DNA of 64,000 bases from JAUIET01 sp045106985 (lineage in GTDB: Bacteria; Pseudomonadota; Gammaproteobacteria; Pseudomonadales; JAUIET01), in NCBI GenBank assembly GCA_045106985.1, contig JBGCFQ010000024.1, positions 124,001 to 188,000 of the forward strand. The letters are read 5' to 3'. The position numbers and the translations under genes were made by a program. The notes beneath the pieces are model-generated. The model did not search any database. It worked only from the letters and a program-made list of their open reading frames with translations, and was not told where the DNA came from. Shown here one piece after another: positions 34,023 to 42,738 of this stretch (the stretch's first letter is position 1; each line of letters starts with the position of its first letter).

Positions 34023-34572
34023 GTTATGCCGTAAATATTTTGCTGGCCTCATGACAGCAGCAACGTTGTTAGCTGTTGCTGGTCCAGACAACAATATTTT
34101 GCGCCTGGCTGCTGTGGCGTATCTCGTTATTTTCGGATATCACAGCTATGTAAAAGTTGTCATGCTCAGGGCCGATCATTCTATCGTTGCTATCCACCAT
34201 AGCGCCGATGACTGGTTCTTGCAGCTGGCCAATGGCGATCGATTCGCTGCTCAGCTCGTTGAACATAGCAGTGTGGTAACGGCTCGATTTATGGCGTTGC
34301 GCTTTAAAGCTGAAACTGAAGCTGCGATAACAGACAGTAAAGCTGATGAGCAGCTCCTACCTTGTGGATCTAAAGCCTCTTCTTATTCTACTTCTTATAA
34401 TGCGATGACCTCATTCGTGATCAAGAGCTGTTCTCGCGGAAAATCCTATTCTATTCTATTGTTCGCTGACTCTGCAGCTGGCAATGACCTTCGCTTACTG
34501 CGTCTGGTTCTCTTGCACGGTGATCGTTTCACTAATAAAAGCAAAGATGATGACCTGATCGTTAATCAGTAA
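33985..34572 (+). CDS. ygfX: YgfX-like inner-membrane protein
   Basis: 195 residues from the ATG at 33985, inside the end of sdhE. Two hydrophobic helices near the N-terminus (about 20-35 and 42-56: GLMTAATLLAVAG, LAAVAYLVIFGYHSY) are followed by a beta-rich domain with VAIHHSADDWFLQLANGDRF. This is the layout of YgfX/CptA, the gene that partners ygfY in enterobacteria; the E. coli pair has been described as a toxin-antitoxin system, though its role here is likely connected with flavoprotein or membrane functions. The C-terminal extension (about 100-195) is longer than in E. coli. Confidence 0.75.
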   Translation: MLDNIEANLKPSKLCRKYFAGLMTAATLLAVAGPDNNILRLAAVAYLVIFGYHSYVKVVMLRADHSIVAIHHSADDWFLQLANGDRFAAQLVEHSSVVTARFMALRFKAETEAAITDSKADEQLLPCGSKASSYSTSYNAMTSFVIKSCSRGKSYSILLFADSAAGNDLRLLRLVLLHGDRFTNKSKDDDLIVNQ

Positions 34573-34603
34573 AAACGCGTCGACTATCTGTAGGCGGCGC
34601 GGG

Positions 34604-36175
34604 CTAAATACTGTTGGGAGTCAGAACCGTATTCAGCGCCTCGGGTAATGTGTCAGGATAATCCAATGTGTAGTGCAGCCCTCTACTTTCCTTTCTCAAC
34701 TGTGCCGAACGAATAATAAGTTCAGCTACTTGAGCGAGATTTCGTAGTTCTATCAGATCATTGCTTACCTTATAGTTACTGTAGTATTCAGAAATTTCAG
34801 TTTGTAGCAGCTCAGCTCTGCTTAATGCTCGCTGTAAACGCTTGTCGGTTCGCACTATGCCAACGTAGTCCCACATGAACCGTCTTAATTCATCCCAATT
34901 GTGGGAAATAACAACATCTTCGTCCGAGTCGGTTACCTGAGATTCGTCCCAGTAGGCTGGGGTGCTGCTTTCGTCGACTTCATTCCACAATGCTTCAATG
35001 TGCTTGCAAGCAGACTTTGCGTAGACGATGCATTCCAGTAGTGAATTACTGGCCATACGATTGGCGCCGTGCAAACCGGTAAAGGTGGTTTCTCCTATGG
35101 CATAAAGATTGCCGAGGTCGGTACAACCATTGCGATCAATCATTATTCCACCGCAGCTGTAATGCGCTGCCGGTACCACAGGTATGGGTTCGCTGGTAAT
35201 GTCCAATCCATATTTGGCACAACCTTCAAGTACGGTTGGGAAGTTGCTAGCAACGAAATCCTTCGGCTTGTGACTTATGTCCAGATACACGCAGTCGTTA
35301 CCTAAACGTTTCATTTCATGGTCTATGGCTCGTGCAACAATATCTCTTGGGGCGAGCTCTTCACGTTCGTCAAAGCGACTCATGAAGCGCTCGCCGCTCG
35401 CCAGGCGCAGCACAGCTCCTTCGCCACGCAGTGCTTCGGTGAGAAGAAACGATTTCGCCTGCGGGTGGTAAAGACAGGTTGGGTGAAACTGATTGAATTC
35501 CATATTCGCTACTCGGCAGCCTGCACGCCAAGCCATAGCAATGCCATCACCACTAGCGCCATCGGGGTTGCTGGTGTAAAGATAAACCTTACTAGCACCT
35601 CCCGTCGCAAGTACCACAAACCTCGCCTTGAAGGTATCAACATGGCCGCTTACGTTGTTCAGCACGTACGCGCCAATACACCTTTTTTCATCTACTATCA
35701 GATCCACAGCAACGTGGTTCTCGAAAATATCGATTTGTTCGTTGCTCAACACATTGCTAATCAGCGTTTCTACAACGACCTTTCCGGTAGCGTCAGCAGC
35801 GTGCAATATGCGCCGTTTGCTGTGCCCGCCTTCTTTGGTCAGGTGGTAGTCGTCGTCGTCATCACGTGAGAACTCAACCCCCTGATCAATTAGCCAATCA
35901 ACGCTGGCTTTGCTGTTCTCAACCGTGAAGCGCACGGCTTCTTCATCACATAAGCCGCCACCAGCGTTTAAAGTGTCTGTGACATGTGAGTCAACGCTGT
36001 CTTCGGGATCTACCACGGCGGCAATGCCACCTTGTGCGTAGAACGAAGAGCCTTGGGTCATGCTGGCCTTGGAAAGAACCGCAATCCGCCCACGAGCAGA
36101 TAGGCTCAAAGCCAAAGACAAACCGGCTATGCCGCTGCCAATGATGAGAACGTCGTGTGAGTAGTTATCGCTCAT
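34604..36175 (-). CDS. nadB: L-aspartate oxidase
   Basis: 523 residues, ATG at 36175. The flavoprotein oxidises L-aspartate to iminoaspartate, the first step of NAD synthesis. FAD-binding GSGIAGLSLAL is at about 12-22, the GGIAAV and HAADATGK regions follow, and the substrate-binding RGEGAVLRLASGERF and ANRMASNSLLECIVYAKSA are intact. The helical C-terminal domain (LQRALSRAELLQTEIS) distinguishes NadB from succinate dehydrogenase. The gene is divergent from rpoE, an order found in Pseudomonas and other gammaproteobacteria. Confidence 0.95.
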   Translation of the reverse strand: MSDNYSHDVLIIGSGIAGLSLALSLSARGRIAVLSKASMTQGSSFYAQGGIAAVVDPEDSVDSHVTDTLNAGGGLCDEEAVRFTVENSKASVDWLIDQGVEFSRDDDDDYHLTKEGGHSKRRILHAADATGKVVVETLISNVLSNEQIDIFENHVAVDLIVDEKRCIGAYVLNNVSGHVDTFKARFVVLATGGASKVYLYTSNPDGASGDGIAMAWRAGCRVANMEFNQFHPTCLYHPQAKSFLLTEALRGEGAVLRLASGERFMSRFDEREELAPRDIVARAIDHEMKRLGNDCVYLDISHKPKDFVASNFPTVLEGCAKYGLDITSEPIPVVPAAHYSCGGIMIDRNGCTDLGNLYAIGETTFTGLHGANRMASNSLLECIVYAKSACKHIEALWNEVDESSTPAYWDESQVTDSDEDVVISHNWDELRRFMWDYVGIVRTDKRLQRALSRAELLQTEISEYYSNYKVSNDLIELRNLAQVAELIIRSAQLRKESRGLHYTLDYPDTLPEALNTVLTPNSI

Positions 36176-36367
36176 ATTTAATGCTTATAGTGAATTTACT
36201 GTCGCCGGAAGGCCGTGAGGCGCCTAGGCTTGCCCCGCCAGCTGCATACCGATACCATGCCCAACGCCACCGCTATCGGGTGCGCATGAGATATTGTAAT
36301 CGCAAGTCGCTCGCAATGCTCGAACACCTGATGCGCTACTTTACAGACATAGAAATTTTCTGAAAAG

Positions 36368-36395
36368 GGAACTTGACGACCGCAATCGACTCTTA
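36368..36395 (+). promoter_or_regulatory. Autoregulated sigma-E promoter of rpoE
   Basis: GGAACTT at 36368-36374, then 16 nt, then TCTTA at 36391-36395. This fits the sigma-E consensus (GGAACTT, 15-16 nt, TCNNA) in both boxes, giving a leader of about 75 nt. Sigma-E positive autoregulation is well known. The 302-bp nadB-rpoE gap also contains a strong ribosome site (AGAGGGGG) just before the GTG start; nothing else was recognised in the gap. Confidence 0.8.
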
Positions 36396-36477
36396 TTCTT
36401 CAGTATCATCGATCTGGGCGGTAAAAACTTGGGGTATTTGATGGGGAACGAAGTACAGATCCTACAGAGGGGGTTCT

Positions 36478-37056
36478 GTGGAATCTGCTAGCCAAACTGA
36501 CCAGCAGCTGGTGCAGCGCGTCAAGAAAGGCGATAAGCGGGCGTTTGATTTGCTGGTACTCAAGTATCAACACAAGATATTAAGCGTTGTATCTCGCTAT
36601 GTGCGTGATGTTGGAGAGGTGCAGGACGTCACTCAGGAAGCTTTCATAAAAGCGTACCGCGCCTTGCCAAAGTTCAGAGGCGAAAGCCAGTTCTACACAT
36701 GGCTGTACCGAATTGCGATTAATACCGCGAAAAACCACCTCATGGCCAGAGCCAGGCGTCCGCCAGGCAGTGATATCGATGTTCAGGATGCAGAGTATTT
36801 TGATACCGCGACGCAGCTAAGAGACAACGAGAGCCCTGAGAGCCATCTATTTGGCGAAGAATTGCGTGAAATTGTGAACAAGGCCCTCAGTCAGTTGCCA
36901 GAAGACCTGCGGACCGCTGTAACTTTGCGTGAATTCGATGGTCTCAGCTACGAAGATATTGCCGATGTGATGGATTGTCCTGTTGGCACAGTTCGATCAC
37001 GAATATTCAGGGCTAGAGAAGCAATTGATAAGCAACTTGAACCTTTGCTGAATTAA
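36478..37056 (+). CDS. rpoE: RNA polymerase sigma factor RpoE/AlgU (sigma-E)
   Basis: 192 residues from a GTG with a strong GAGGGGG site. Region 2 is FDLLVLKYQHKILSVVSRYV...VQDVTQEAFIKAYRALPKF, with FRGESQFYTWLYRIAINTAKN. Region 4 has LPEDLRTAVTLREFDGLSYEDIADVMDCPVGTVRSRIFRAREAI, a helix-turn-helix. This extracytoplasmic-function sigma factor directs the response to misfolded outer-membrane protein or lipopolysaccharide damage. It is followed by its anti-sigma rseA and regulators rseB and rseC, and by the periplasmic protease mucD. It is near-identical in layout to Pseudomonas algU. Confidence 0.97.
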   Translation: MESASQTDQQLVQRVKKGDKRAFDLLVLKYQHKILSVVSRYVRDVGEVQDVTQEAFIKAYRALPKFRGESQFYTWLYRIAINTAKNHLMARARRPPGSDIDVQDAEYFDTATQLRDNESPESHLFGEELREIVNKALSQLPEDLRTAVTLREFDGLSYEDIADVMDCPVGTVRSRIFRAREAIDKQLEPLLN

Positions 37057-37171
37057 GGCGACTAATGTATCAGTATTAGAATCTATGGAAAGATTCTCAC
37101 CACTACCCTGAAGGGCCTACTGATGGCGCACTAAAGGGTCAACAGATGGAAAGTTTGGAGAGTAACTAGCA

Positions 37172-37759
37172 ATGTCAGAGCAAGTAAATGAGTCCATTTC
37201 GGCCTTAATGGACGATGAAGCGAATGAGCTGGACCTGAGACGCGTACTTAAGAGTGCGGATGACAGTGTCCATGCACAGCAGCAGATGCGACGCTTTCAG
37301 CTGGCACGTTCAGCAATGCGGGATTCGAGCAGTGTCATGCTCGACATTGATTTGTCAGCTAGCATCGCTGCAGCCATAGAGGCAGAGCCAGGATCAGACA
37401 GACTGACGCCAGCGTGGATGAAGCAGCTAGGCGGTTTTGCTGTGGCGGCAAGCGTGGCAGCAATCGTTGTTGTAGGATCTCAAAGTTTGCAGCTAGGTCA
37501 GCCAGACAGCACGGCGCCACAATTTGCGCAACAAACTCCTTCAATAAGTCAGCCAGCGATCCAAACTCCACGGCAAGAAGCTCAAACAGTGACCTTGGGA
37601 GCAAGCGTGCCGGTCAATACTCGTGAACAACAGTTGCTGCTCGCTCAGCAGCAACGTCGTGTTAACGCCTATATGCAAATTCACGCTCGCCACGCATCGA
37701 TGAATGGCAATCTTGGCGCAGTGCCTTTGGCGCGTTCAGCGGATTATCGAGTTCGTTAA
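37172..37759 (+). CDS. rseA: Sigma-E anti-sigma factor RseA/MucA
   Basis: 195 residues. The cytoplasmic N-terminal part (SISALMDDEANELDLRRVLK, about 8-27) is the sigma-binding MucA/RseA helix region. A single membrane helix lies at about 86-103 (GGFAVAASVAAIVVVG), and the periplasmic part is Gln/Thr/Pro-rich with a C-terminal tail. In this pathway DegS and RseP cut RseA in turn to free sigma-E. No periplasmic signature ends suggest truncation. It lies 115 bp after rpoE, which is a wider gap than usual, and 1 bp before the rseB start. Confidence 0.9.
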   Translation: MSEQVNESISALMDDEANELDLRRVLKSADDSVHAQQQMRRFQLARSAMRDSSSVMLDIDLSASIAAAIEAEPGSDRLTPAWMKQLGGFAVAASVAAIVVVGSQSLQLGQPDSTAPQFAQQTPSISQPAIQTPRQEAQTVTLGASVPVNTREQQLLLAQQQRRVNAYMQIHARHASMNGNLGAVPLARSADYRVR

Positions 37760-37760
37760 T

Positions 37761-38795
37761 ATGGGCGTAATTAGACAACGGTTCCACACAGCTATTTTCG
37801 GCATTTGCGCCTTTATAGCGTCGACTTTGGCGGGAGCAGAGCCTGTGGATCCGGCCACTATTTTCAGTAAGATGGCTGAGAGCCTCCGCAGCCAAACTTA
37901 TGACGGTGTGATGGTATCGAACCGCAACGGTGAAATGCGTTCTATGCGTATCGTTCATATGGTTCGCAATGGCGAGGAGCTAGAGCGAATACAGTATTTG
38001 GATGGCAAGGCCCGTGAGATTATCCGCGCTGAACATCCTCTTGATTGCGTGCACACTGGCGGCAAGTTGGTGCTAGGTAACGACAGAAACGGCTTGTTCA
38101 GTGTTATCACCCCGGCCGGTGTAGAAAAGTTGAAAGGTCATTACCGTCTTGAGCGTCGTCCGGAAACCAGAGTTGCCGGCCGCGCAGTTACGGCCATTGC
38201 AGTATTGCCGAACGACGCATATCGCTATGGCCGGTTGTTGTATATCGATCAGGCTAGCTATTTGTTGCTCAAGGCTGAAGTGCTAGACAAGCAGGGGAAA
38301 GTTCTCGAAGGGTTTCAGTTTACCCAGCTGACGATAGGCGACAAAGTTGACCCCGCAGCAATCGATACAGTGGGCAGCAATATTGTTGAAGAAGGCTTCC
38401 ATATGTTGCCTCCGAATGGCAGCGACCCAATGGACAGTGCCTGGCAGTTAGGCTGGATGCCTGATGGATTTGTCCGGGCTAGTCATCAGAAACATGCGAT
38501 TAAGGGTTCTGATAAGTCGGTACAATCAATGCACTACACCGACGGCATGTCTGTATTCTCGGTGTTTATTGAGTCGGCGAACTCATCGATAGAGGCTTTT
38601 CAAACAACCTCTGGTAGCACAACAGCCTATGTCGCGCCTATGAAGACCGTTGATGGCTGGCTATCTGTAACAGTAGTTGGCGAAGTACCTTTGATTGCCG
38701 CTATCAAAATTGCGCAGAGTATCAATGAGGCTCAACCGGTGACAGCTATGTTGGGCGTTAATGGCTTGGCTGCCAGTGAGCTTAGCGAGCCATGA
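37761..38795 (+). CDS. rseB: Sigma-E regulatory protein RseB/MucB
   Basis: 344 residues from the ATG at 37761, one base after rseA ends. A signal peptide (VIRQRFHTAIFGICAFIASTLAGA, about 3-26) leads to the LolA-like N-terminal domain (SKMAESLRSQTYDGVMVSNRNG) and the small C-terminal domain. RseB binds the periplasmic part of RseA, shields it from DegS, and is released by mislocalised lipopolysaccharide or lipoprotein. The stop overlaps the rseC start by 4 bp. Full length. Confidence 0.93.
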   Translation: MGVIRQRFHTAIFGICAFIASTLAGAEPVDPATIFSKMAESLRSQTYDGVMVSNRNGEMRSMRIVHMVRNGEELERIQYLDGKAREIIRAEHPLDCVHTGGKLVLGNDRNGLFSVITPAGVEKLKGHYRLERRPETRVAGRAVTAIAVLPNDAYRYGRLLYIDQASYLLLKAEVLDKQGKVLEGFQFTQLTIGDKVDPAAIDTVGSNIVEEGFHMLPPNGSDPMDSAWQLGWMPDGFVRASHQKHAIKGSDKSVQSMHYTDGMSVFSVFIESANSSIEAFQTTSGSTTAYVAPMKTVDGWLSVTVVGEVPLIAAIKIAQSINEAQPVTAMLGVNGLAASELSEP

Positions 38796-39229
38796 TCGAA
38801 ACGGGTAGGGTAGTCGCTATTGCAGGCGACGCTGTCTATGTTGAAACCAATCAGAAATCGGCCTGTGGCGGCTGCTCAGCTCAAAAAGGCTGCGGTCAAA
38901 CGTTGTTGGCTAGCATTTTTCCAGAGCGTCGAGACCAATTGTTGGTAAGCACGGCACATTGCCTAACTCATAAGCCAGCGCTGCACGATACTATATCGTT
39001 CACGGTGCCGGATAATGCTTTGCTATCAGGTGCCGCGCGGGTATATCTGTTGCCTCTGCTGGGAATGCTTTTGTTTGCCGTGCTAGCGCACCTTATCGCA
39101 TTGCCTGAGTGGGGCGTAATAAGCCTGTCGTTCTCAGGCTTGGCCGCAGGCGCTTATATCGCGTCAGTCTCGATGAGTAGCACGTCTCAGAACCGACTCT
39201 TGCCTACTTTCTATAAAATAGTTAAATAA
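38792..39229 (+). CDS. rseC: SoxR-reducing/sigma-E regulator RseC/MucC
   Basis: 145 residues. The N-terminal cytoplasmic domain has the cysteine-rich signature CGGCSAQKGCG at about 25-35, and two membrane helices follow (about 83-102 and 105-126: VYLLPLLGMLLFAVLAHLIAL, in part, and ISLSFSGLAAGAYIASVS). RseC proteins have been associated with SoxR reduction and sigma-E modulation. It is the last of the sigma-E/anti-sigma group; mucD starts after a 178-bp gap. Confidence 0.9.
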   Translation: MIETGRVVAIAGDAVYVETNQKSACGGCSAQKGCGQTLLASIFPERRDQLLVSTAHCLTHKPALHDTISFTVPDNALLSGAARVYLLPLLGMLLFAVLAHLIALPEWGVISLSFSGLAAGAYIASVSMSSTSQNRLLPTFYKIVK

Positions 39230-39407
39230 GCAATAAAATTGTGCAATAAATCAGTAGTTTGCAGTTTTTTTCATTGAAATTGCAACCCACAGACCTCATC
39301 TCTGTCTTAGTATTGTCTGGTGAAAGCTTATGAAGCTAAGGCGCCATGTACAATGGTCCTGTGCTTGGTTACGCAGGGCATTTTTTGTTGATTTGAAAGG
39401 AAAAAAC

Positions 39408-40826
39408 ATGTTTTCGACCATGAATCTAAAACGTCTTCATTTATTACGCAGCTCCATTTTTGCAGGATTGCTACTCCTCCTTGCTGGTGTTGTGCAGGCT
39501 AGCGAGCTTCCCGATTTTACTGAAATTGTCAGAAACAGCGCTGCCGCTGTGGTGAAGATAAGCACCTCCAGTAAGCCCGTTGCAAAAGTGCCGGACATAC
39601 AGGGTAATCAAGAAATACCTGAAATGTTTAGGCGCTTTTTCGATCAAAGACCACAACAGCCGCGTGGTGGCCAGGGCTTGGGCTCTGGGTTTTTCATCTC
39701 TGCGGACGGTTACTTACTGACTAATAATCATGTTGTTGCAGGTGCAGACGAGATTATGGTCATACTTCAGGATCGGCGGGAATTTGTAGCAGAGGTGGTT
39801 GGTACTGACGAACGCTCTGACTTGGCTCTTCTTAAAGTAGAAGGTTCAAACTTACCCATCGTGCAGCTTGGCGATTCAAGCACTTTAGAAGTCGGTGAGT
39901 GGGTGCTGGCGATAGGATCGCCATTTGGCCTTGAGTATTCCGTTGCGGCTGGAATCGTTAGCGCTAAAGGACGCTCCTTGCCGACTGAAAAAGGTGAAAA
40001 CTATGTGCCATTCATTCAGACTGACGTAGCTATTAACCCAGGTAACTCGGGTGGCCCGCTGTTTAATATGGACGGCAAAGTAGTTGGCATCAACTCTCAA
40101 ATATACACCCGCTCTGGCGGCTCAATCGGTTTGTCTTTTGCCATACCGGTTAGCGTTGCCAAGAATGTGGTTGCTCAACTCAAAGATTCGGGTCAAGTTG
40201 TTCGTGGCTGGTTAGGGGTCGGTATCCAGGATATCAATCGCGACCTTGCCGAGTCGTTTGGTTTAAAGAAACCAGCAGGAGCATTGGTTTCCCAGGTAGT
40301 TGAAGACGGTCCTGCTGATGACGGCGGTATTGAGGTGGGTGATGTGATTTTAGAGTTTGACGGTCATGAAATTGGTGACTCTGAAGACCTTCCACACATA
40401 GTAGGTCGAACAGCTCCAGACAAGAAAGTGAATGTATTAGTCTTTCGTGACGGCAAGCGTAAAACATTGCGGATGAAGACCGGCAGCCTTGATGATGGTG
40501 CTACCAATGTTGCTAGCACGCGAAAAGACGATCCGCGTGCAAGCGGTGGGCGCCTTGGTATGGTCGTTCTTGATTTAACAGATGCCCAGAAATCTCGCCT
40601 AAAATTGGAAGCAGGAGTGGTTGTGCGCTCAGTAATACCCTCCAAGCCTGCCAGCGAGGGTGGTTTGCGCGGCGGTGATGTCATCACCTCTATAGATAAC
40701 AAGCCGGTAGACACTCTTAAAAAGTACGAGCAGATTGTCGAGTCGCTGCCATCCAATAAGCACGTTGCCATTCGCATTGTTCGTGGCGGGCAGCCTGGTT
40801 TTGTTGCTGTAAAAGTTGCGGACTAG
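39408..40826 (+). CDS. mucD: Do-family periplasmic serine endoprotease MucD/DegQ
   Basis: 472 residues from the ATG at 39408 (AAAGG 8 bp upstream); an in-frame ATG at 39330 would add an unlikely 26-residue tail before the signal peptide. The protein has signal peptide AGLLLLLAGVVQA, then a trypsin-like domain with His in TNNHVVAGAD, Asp in RSDLALLKVE and Ser in PGNSGGPL, and two PDZ domains (about 250-340 and 370-465). It degrades or refolds periplasmic proteins. In Pseudomonas mucD is the fifth gene of the algU operon and part of the sigma-E response; the order here is the same. Confidence 0.95.
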   Translation: MFSTMNLKRLHLLRSSIFAGLLLLLAGVVQASELPDFTEIVRNSAAAVVKISTSSKPVAKVPDIQGNQEIPEMFRRFFDQRPQQPRGGQGLGSGFFISADGYLLTNNHVVAGADEIMVILQDRREFVAEVVGTDERSDLALLKVEGSNLPIVQLGDSSTLEVGEWVLAIGSPFGLEYSVAAGIVSAKGRSLPTEKGENYVPFIQTDVAINPGNSGGPLFNMDGKVVGINSQIYTRSGGSIGLSFAIPVSVAKNVVAQLKDSGQVVRGWLGVGIQDINRDLAESFGLKKPAGALVSQVVEDGPADDGGIEVGDVILEFDGHEIGDSEDLPHIVGRTAPDKKVNVLVFRDGKRKTLRMKTGSLDDGATNVASTRKDDPRASGGRLGMVVLDLTDAQKSRLKLEAGVVVRSVIPSKPASEGGLRGGDVITSIDNKPVDTLKKYEQIVESLPSNKHVAIRIVRGGQPGFVAVKVAD

Positions 40827-40889
40827 TCGCATGAAAACCATGCTGTTGTGGGGTGCTGACAGAAAATAGGGTAGAATCCCGCCTCTAAT

Positions 40890-40914
40890 CGCGGCCCGCA
40901 CACAGCGGGCCGTG
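40890..40914 (+). promoter_or_regulatory. GC-rich stem-loop in the lepA leader
   Basis: CGGCCCGC at 40892-40899 and GCGGGCCG at 40905-40912 form a perfect 8-bp stem, lengthened by a G-T and a C-G pair to 40890 and 40914, with loop ACACA. It lies 21 nt before the lepA GTG. No T-run follows (GTGCTTTCGTG), so it is unlikely to end mucD messages; a translation- or stability-control role for lepA is possible. A TAGAAT box at 40872-40877 is upstream but lacks a good -35. Confidence 0.4.
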
Positions 40915-40935
40915 TGCTTTCGTGAGAGTCCCTAA

Positions 40936-42735
40936 GTGACAGAACTGAGTAACATTCGTAATTTCTCCATTATTGCCCATATCGACCACGGTAAGTCGAC
41001 ACTTGCGGATCGTTTTATTCAGCACTGTGGCGGCTTAGCCGCTAGAGAAATGGCTGAGCAAGTGCTTGATTCGATGGACATCGAGCGTGAGCGGGGCATT
41101 ACGATTAAGGCTCAGTCAGTTACGCTGGCGTATGAAGCGCTAGACGGACAAATTTATCAGTTCAACCTCATTGATACTCCAGGCCATGTCGATTTTAGCT
41201 ACGAGGTGTCTCGTTCTTTAGCGGCCTGCGAAGGCGCATTGCTGGTGGTTGATGCGGCCCAGGGCGTTGAGGCTCAGTCAGTTGCTAATTGCTACACGGC
41301 TATAGAGCAAGGCTTGGAAGTGCTGCCTGTTCTTAACAAAATGGATCTTCCCCAGGCCGACCCAGACCAGGTTGCGCAAGAGATAGAAGATATTATTGGG
41401 CTTGATGCCAGCGATGCTGTGCACGTTAGTGCGAAAACTGGTCTGGGAATTGTCGACGTGCTAGAGCAGCTGGTAGCAACCGTTCCCGCCCCGCGAGGCG
41501 ACCGCGATGCTCCTCTGCAAGCTCTGATTATTGATTCCTGGTTCGACAATTATCTCGGTGTTGTCTCGCTTGTGCGGGTAAAGAATGGTGTTCTCAACAC
41601 CAAAGACAAGGTACTGATCAAGTCGACTGGCCGCACGCACCAGATAGATCAAGTAGGTGTATTTACTCCAAAGAGACACCCGACGGGGCGCTTGGAGGCT
41701 GGCGAAGTGGGATACGTAGTTGCCGGCATTAAGGAAATTCACGGCGCTCCGGTAGGGGATACAATTGCTGGACTTCATTCCGGTGAAGTTGACGCATTAC
41801 CAGGTTTCCAGAAAGTAAAACCGCAGGTTTACGCAGGATTGTTTACGGTAAGCACTGACGATTATGAAGCCTTCCGTGACGCCTTAGCGAAGTTAACCCT
41901 TAACGATGCCTCCTTGTTCTACGAGCCGGAAACCTCCGATGCCTTGGGCTTTGGATTTCGCTGTGGCTTTTTGGGTATGCTCCACATGGAGATTATTCAA
42001 GAGCGATTAGAGCGTGAGTACAATCTCGATTTGATTACTACGGCACCCACTGTTGTGTTTCAGGTTCTGACCAATGGCGGCGATGTGCTGGCGGTCGACA
42101 ATCCCTCTAAGTTGCCTGACTCTGGCACGGTTGCGGAAATGCGAGAGCCCATTGTAAGAGCAAACATCTTGGTGCCCCAAGAACATTTGGGCAGCGTAAT
42201 CACTCTATGCGTAGAGAAGCGCGGTGTGCAAAAAGAAATGAATTTTCTTGCCAAGCAAGTAGCGGTTACTTACGAATTGCCCATGAATGAAGTGGTTTTG
42301 GATTTTTTCGATCGCTTAAAGTCAGTAAGTCGCGGCTATGCTTCATTGGACTACAGTTTTGAGCGTTTTCAAGCGGCGCCGTTAGTGCGTGTCGATGTTC
42401 TAATAAATGGAGAAAAAGTCGATGCACTTGCTACAATTGTGCATCGGGACCAAGCCCAGGGGCGTGGCCGGGCATTAACCGATAAAATGAAAGAGCTGAT
42501 ACCGCGGCAAATGTTCGATGTGGCTATACAGGCGGCTATTGGTGGCCAGGTTATTTCGAGAACCACCGTAAAGGCTTTGCGAAAAAATGTTACCGCCAAG
42601 TGTTATGGCGGTGATGTGTCGCGCAAACGAAAGCTGTTAGAAAAACAAAAAGCGGGGAAGAAACGCATGAAGCAAGTAGGACGAGTTGAAATTCCACAAG
42701 AGGCCTTCCTGGCTGTTCTGAGGGTGGACGATTAG
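40936..42735 (+). CDS. lepA: Translation elongation factor 4 (LepA)
   Basis: 599 residues from a GTG. LepA is a ribosome-associated GTPase thought to back-translocate or aid assembly. GTPase motifs are NFSIIAHIDHGKSTLADRF (P-loop), DTPGHVDF (about 77-84), and NKMDLPQADP. The family-specific C-terminal domain GGDVSRKRKLLEKQKAGKKRMK is present. Length matches the 597-601 of the family. It is followed 3 bp later by lepB, the conserved pair order. Confidence 0.97.
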   Translation: MTELSNIRNFSIIAHIDHGKSTLADRFIQHCGGLAAREMAEQVLDSMDIERERGITIKAQSVTLAYEALDGQIYQFNLIDTPGHVDFSYEVSRSLAACEGALLVVDAAQGVEAQSVANCYTAIEQGLEVLPVLNKMDLPQADPDQVAQEIEDIIGLDASDAVHVSAKTGLGIVDVLEQLVATVPAPRGDRDAPLQALIIDSWFDNYLGVVSLVRVKNGVLNTKDKVLIKSTGRTHQIDQVGVFTPKRHPTGRLEAGEVGYVVAGIKEIHGAPVGDTIAGLHSGEVDALPGFQKVKPQVYAGLFTVSTDDYEAFRDALAKLTLNDASLFYEPETSDALGFGFRCGFLGMLHMEIIQERLEREYNLDLITTAPTVVFQVLTNGGDVLAVDNPSKLPDSGTVAEMREPIVRANILVPQEHLGSVITLCVEKRGVQKEMNFLAKQVAVTYELPMNEVVLDFFDRLKSVSRGYASLDYSFERFQAAPLVRVDVLINGEKVDALATIVHRDQAQGRGRALTDKMKELIPRQMFDVAIQAAIGGQVISRTTVKALRKNVTAKCYGGDVSRKRKLLEKQKAGKKRMKQVGRVEIPQEAFLAVLRVDD

Positions 42736-42738
42736 TTT

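Noticed and set aside
34573..34603. Possible shared terminator between ygfX and nadB
   Set aside because: The 31-bp gap has no stem with a T-run on either strand.
35318..35869. 183-codon plus-strand frame inside nadB
   Set aside because: It lies entirely antisense to a clear full-length L-aspartate oxidase and has no recognisable family or signal.
39330..39407. Longer start for the mucD protease
   Set aside because: The 26-residue extension precedes a normal signal peptide; the ATG at 39408 has an AAAGG site and gives the family's usual N-terminus.
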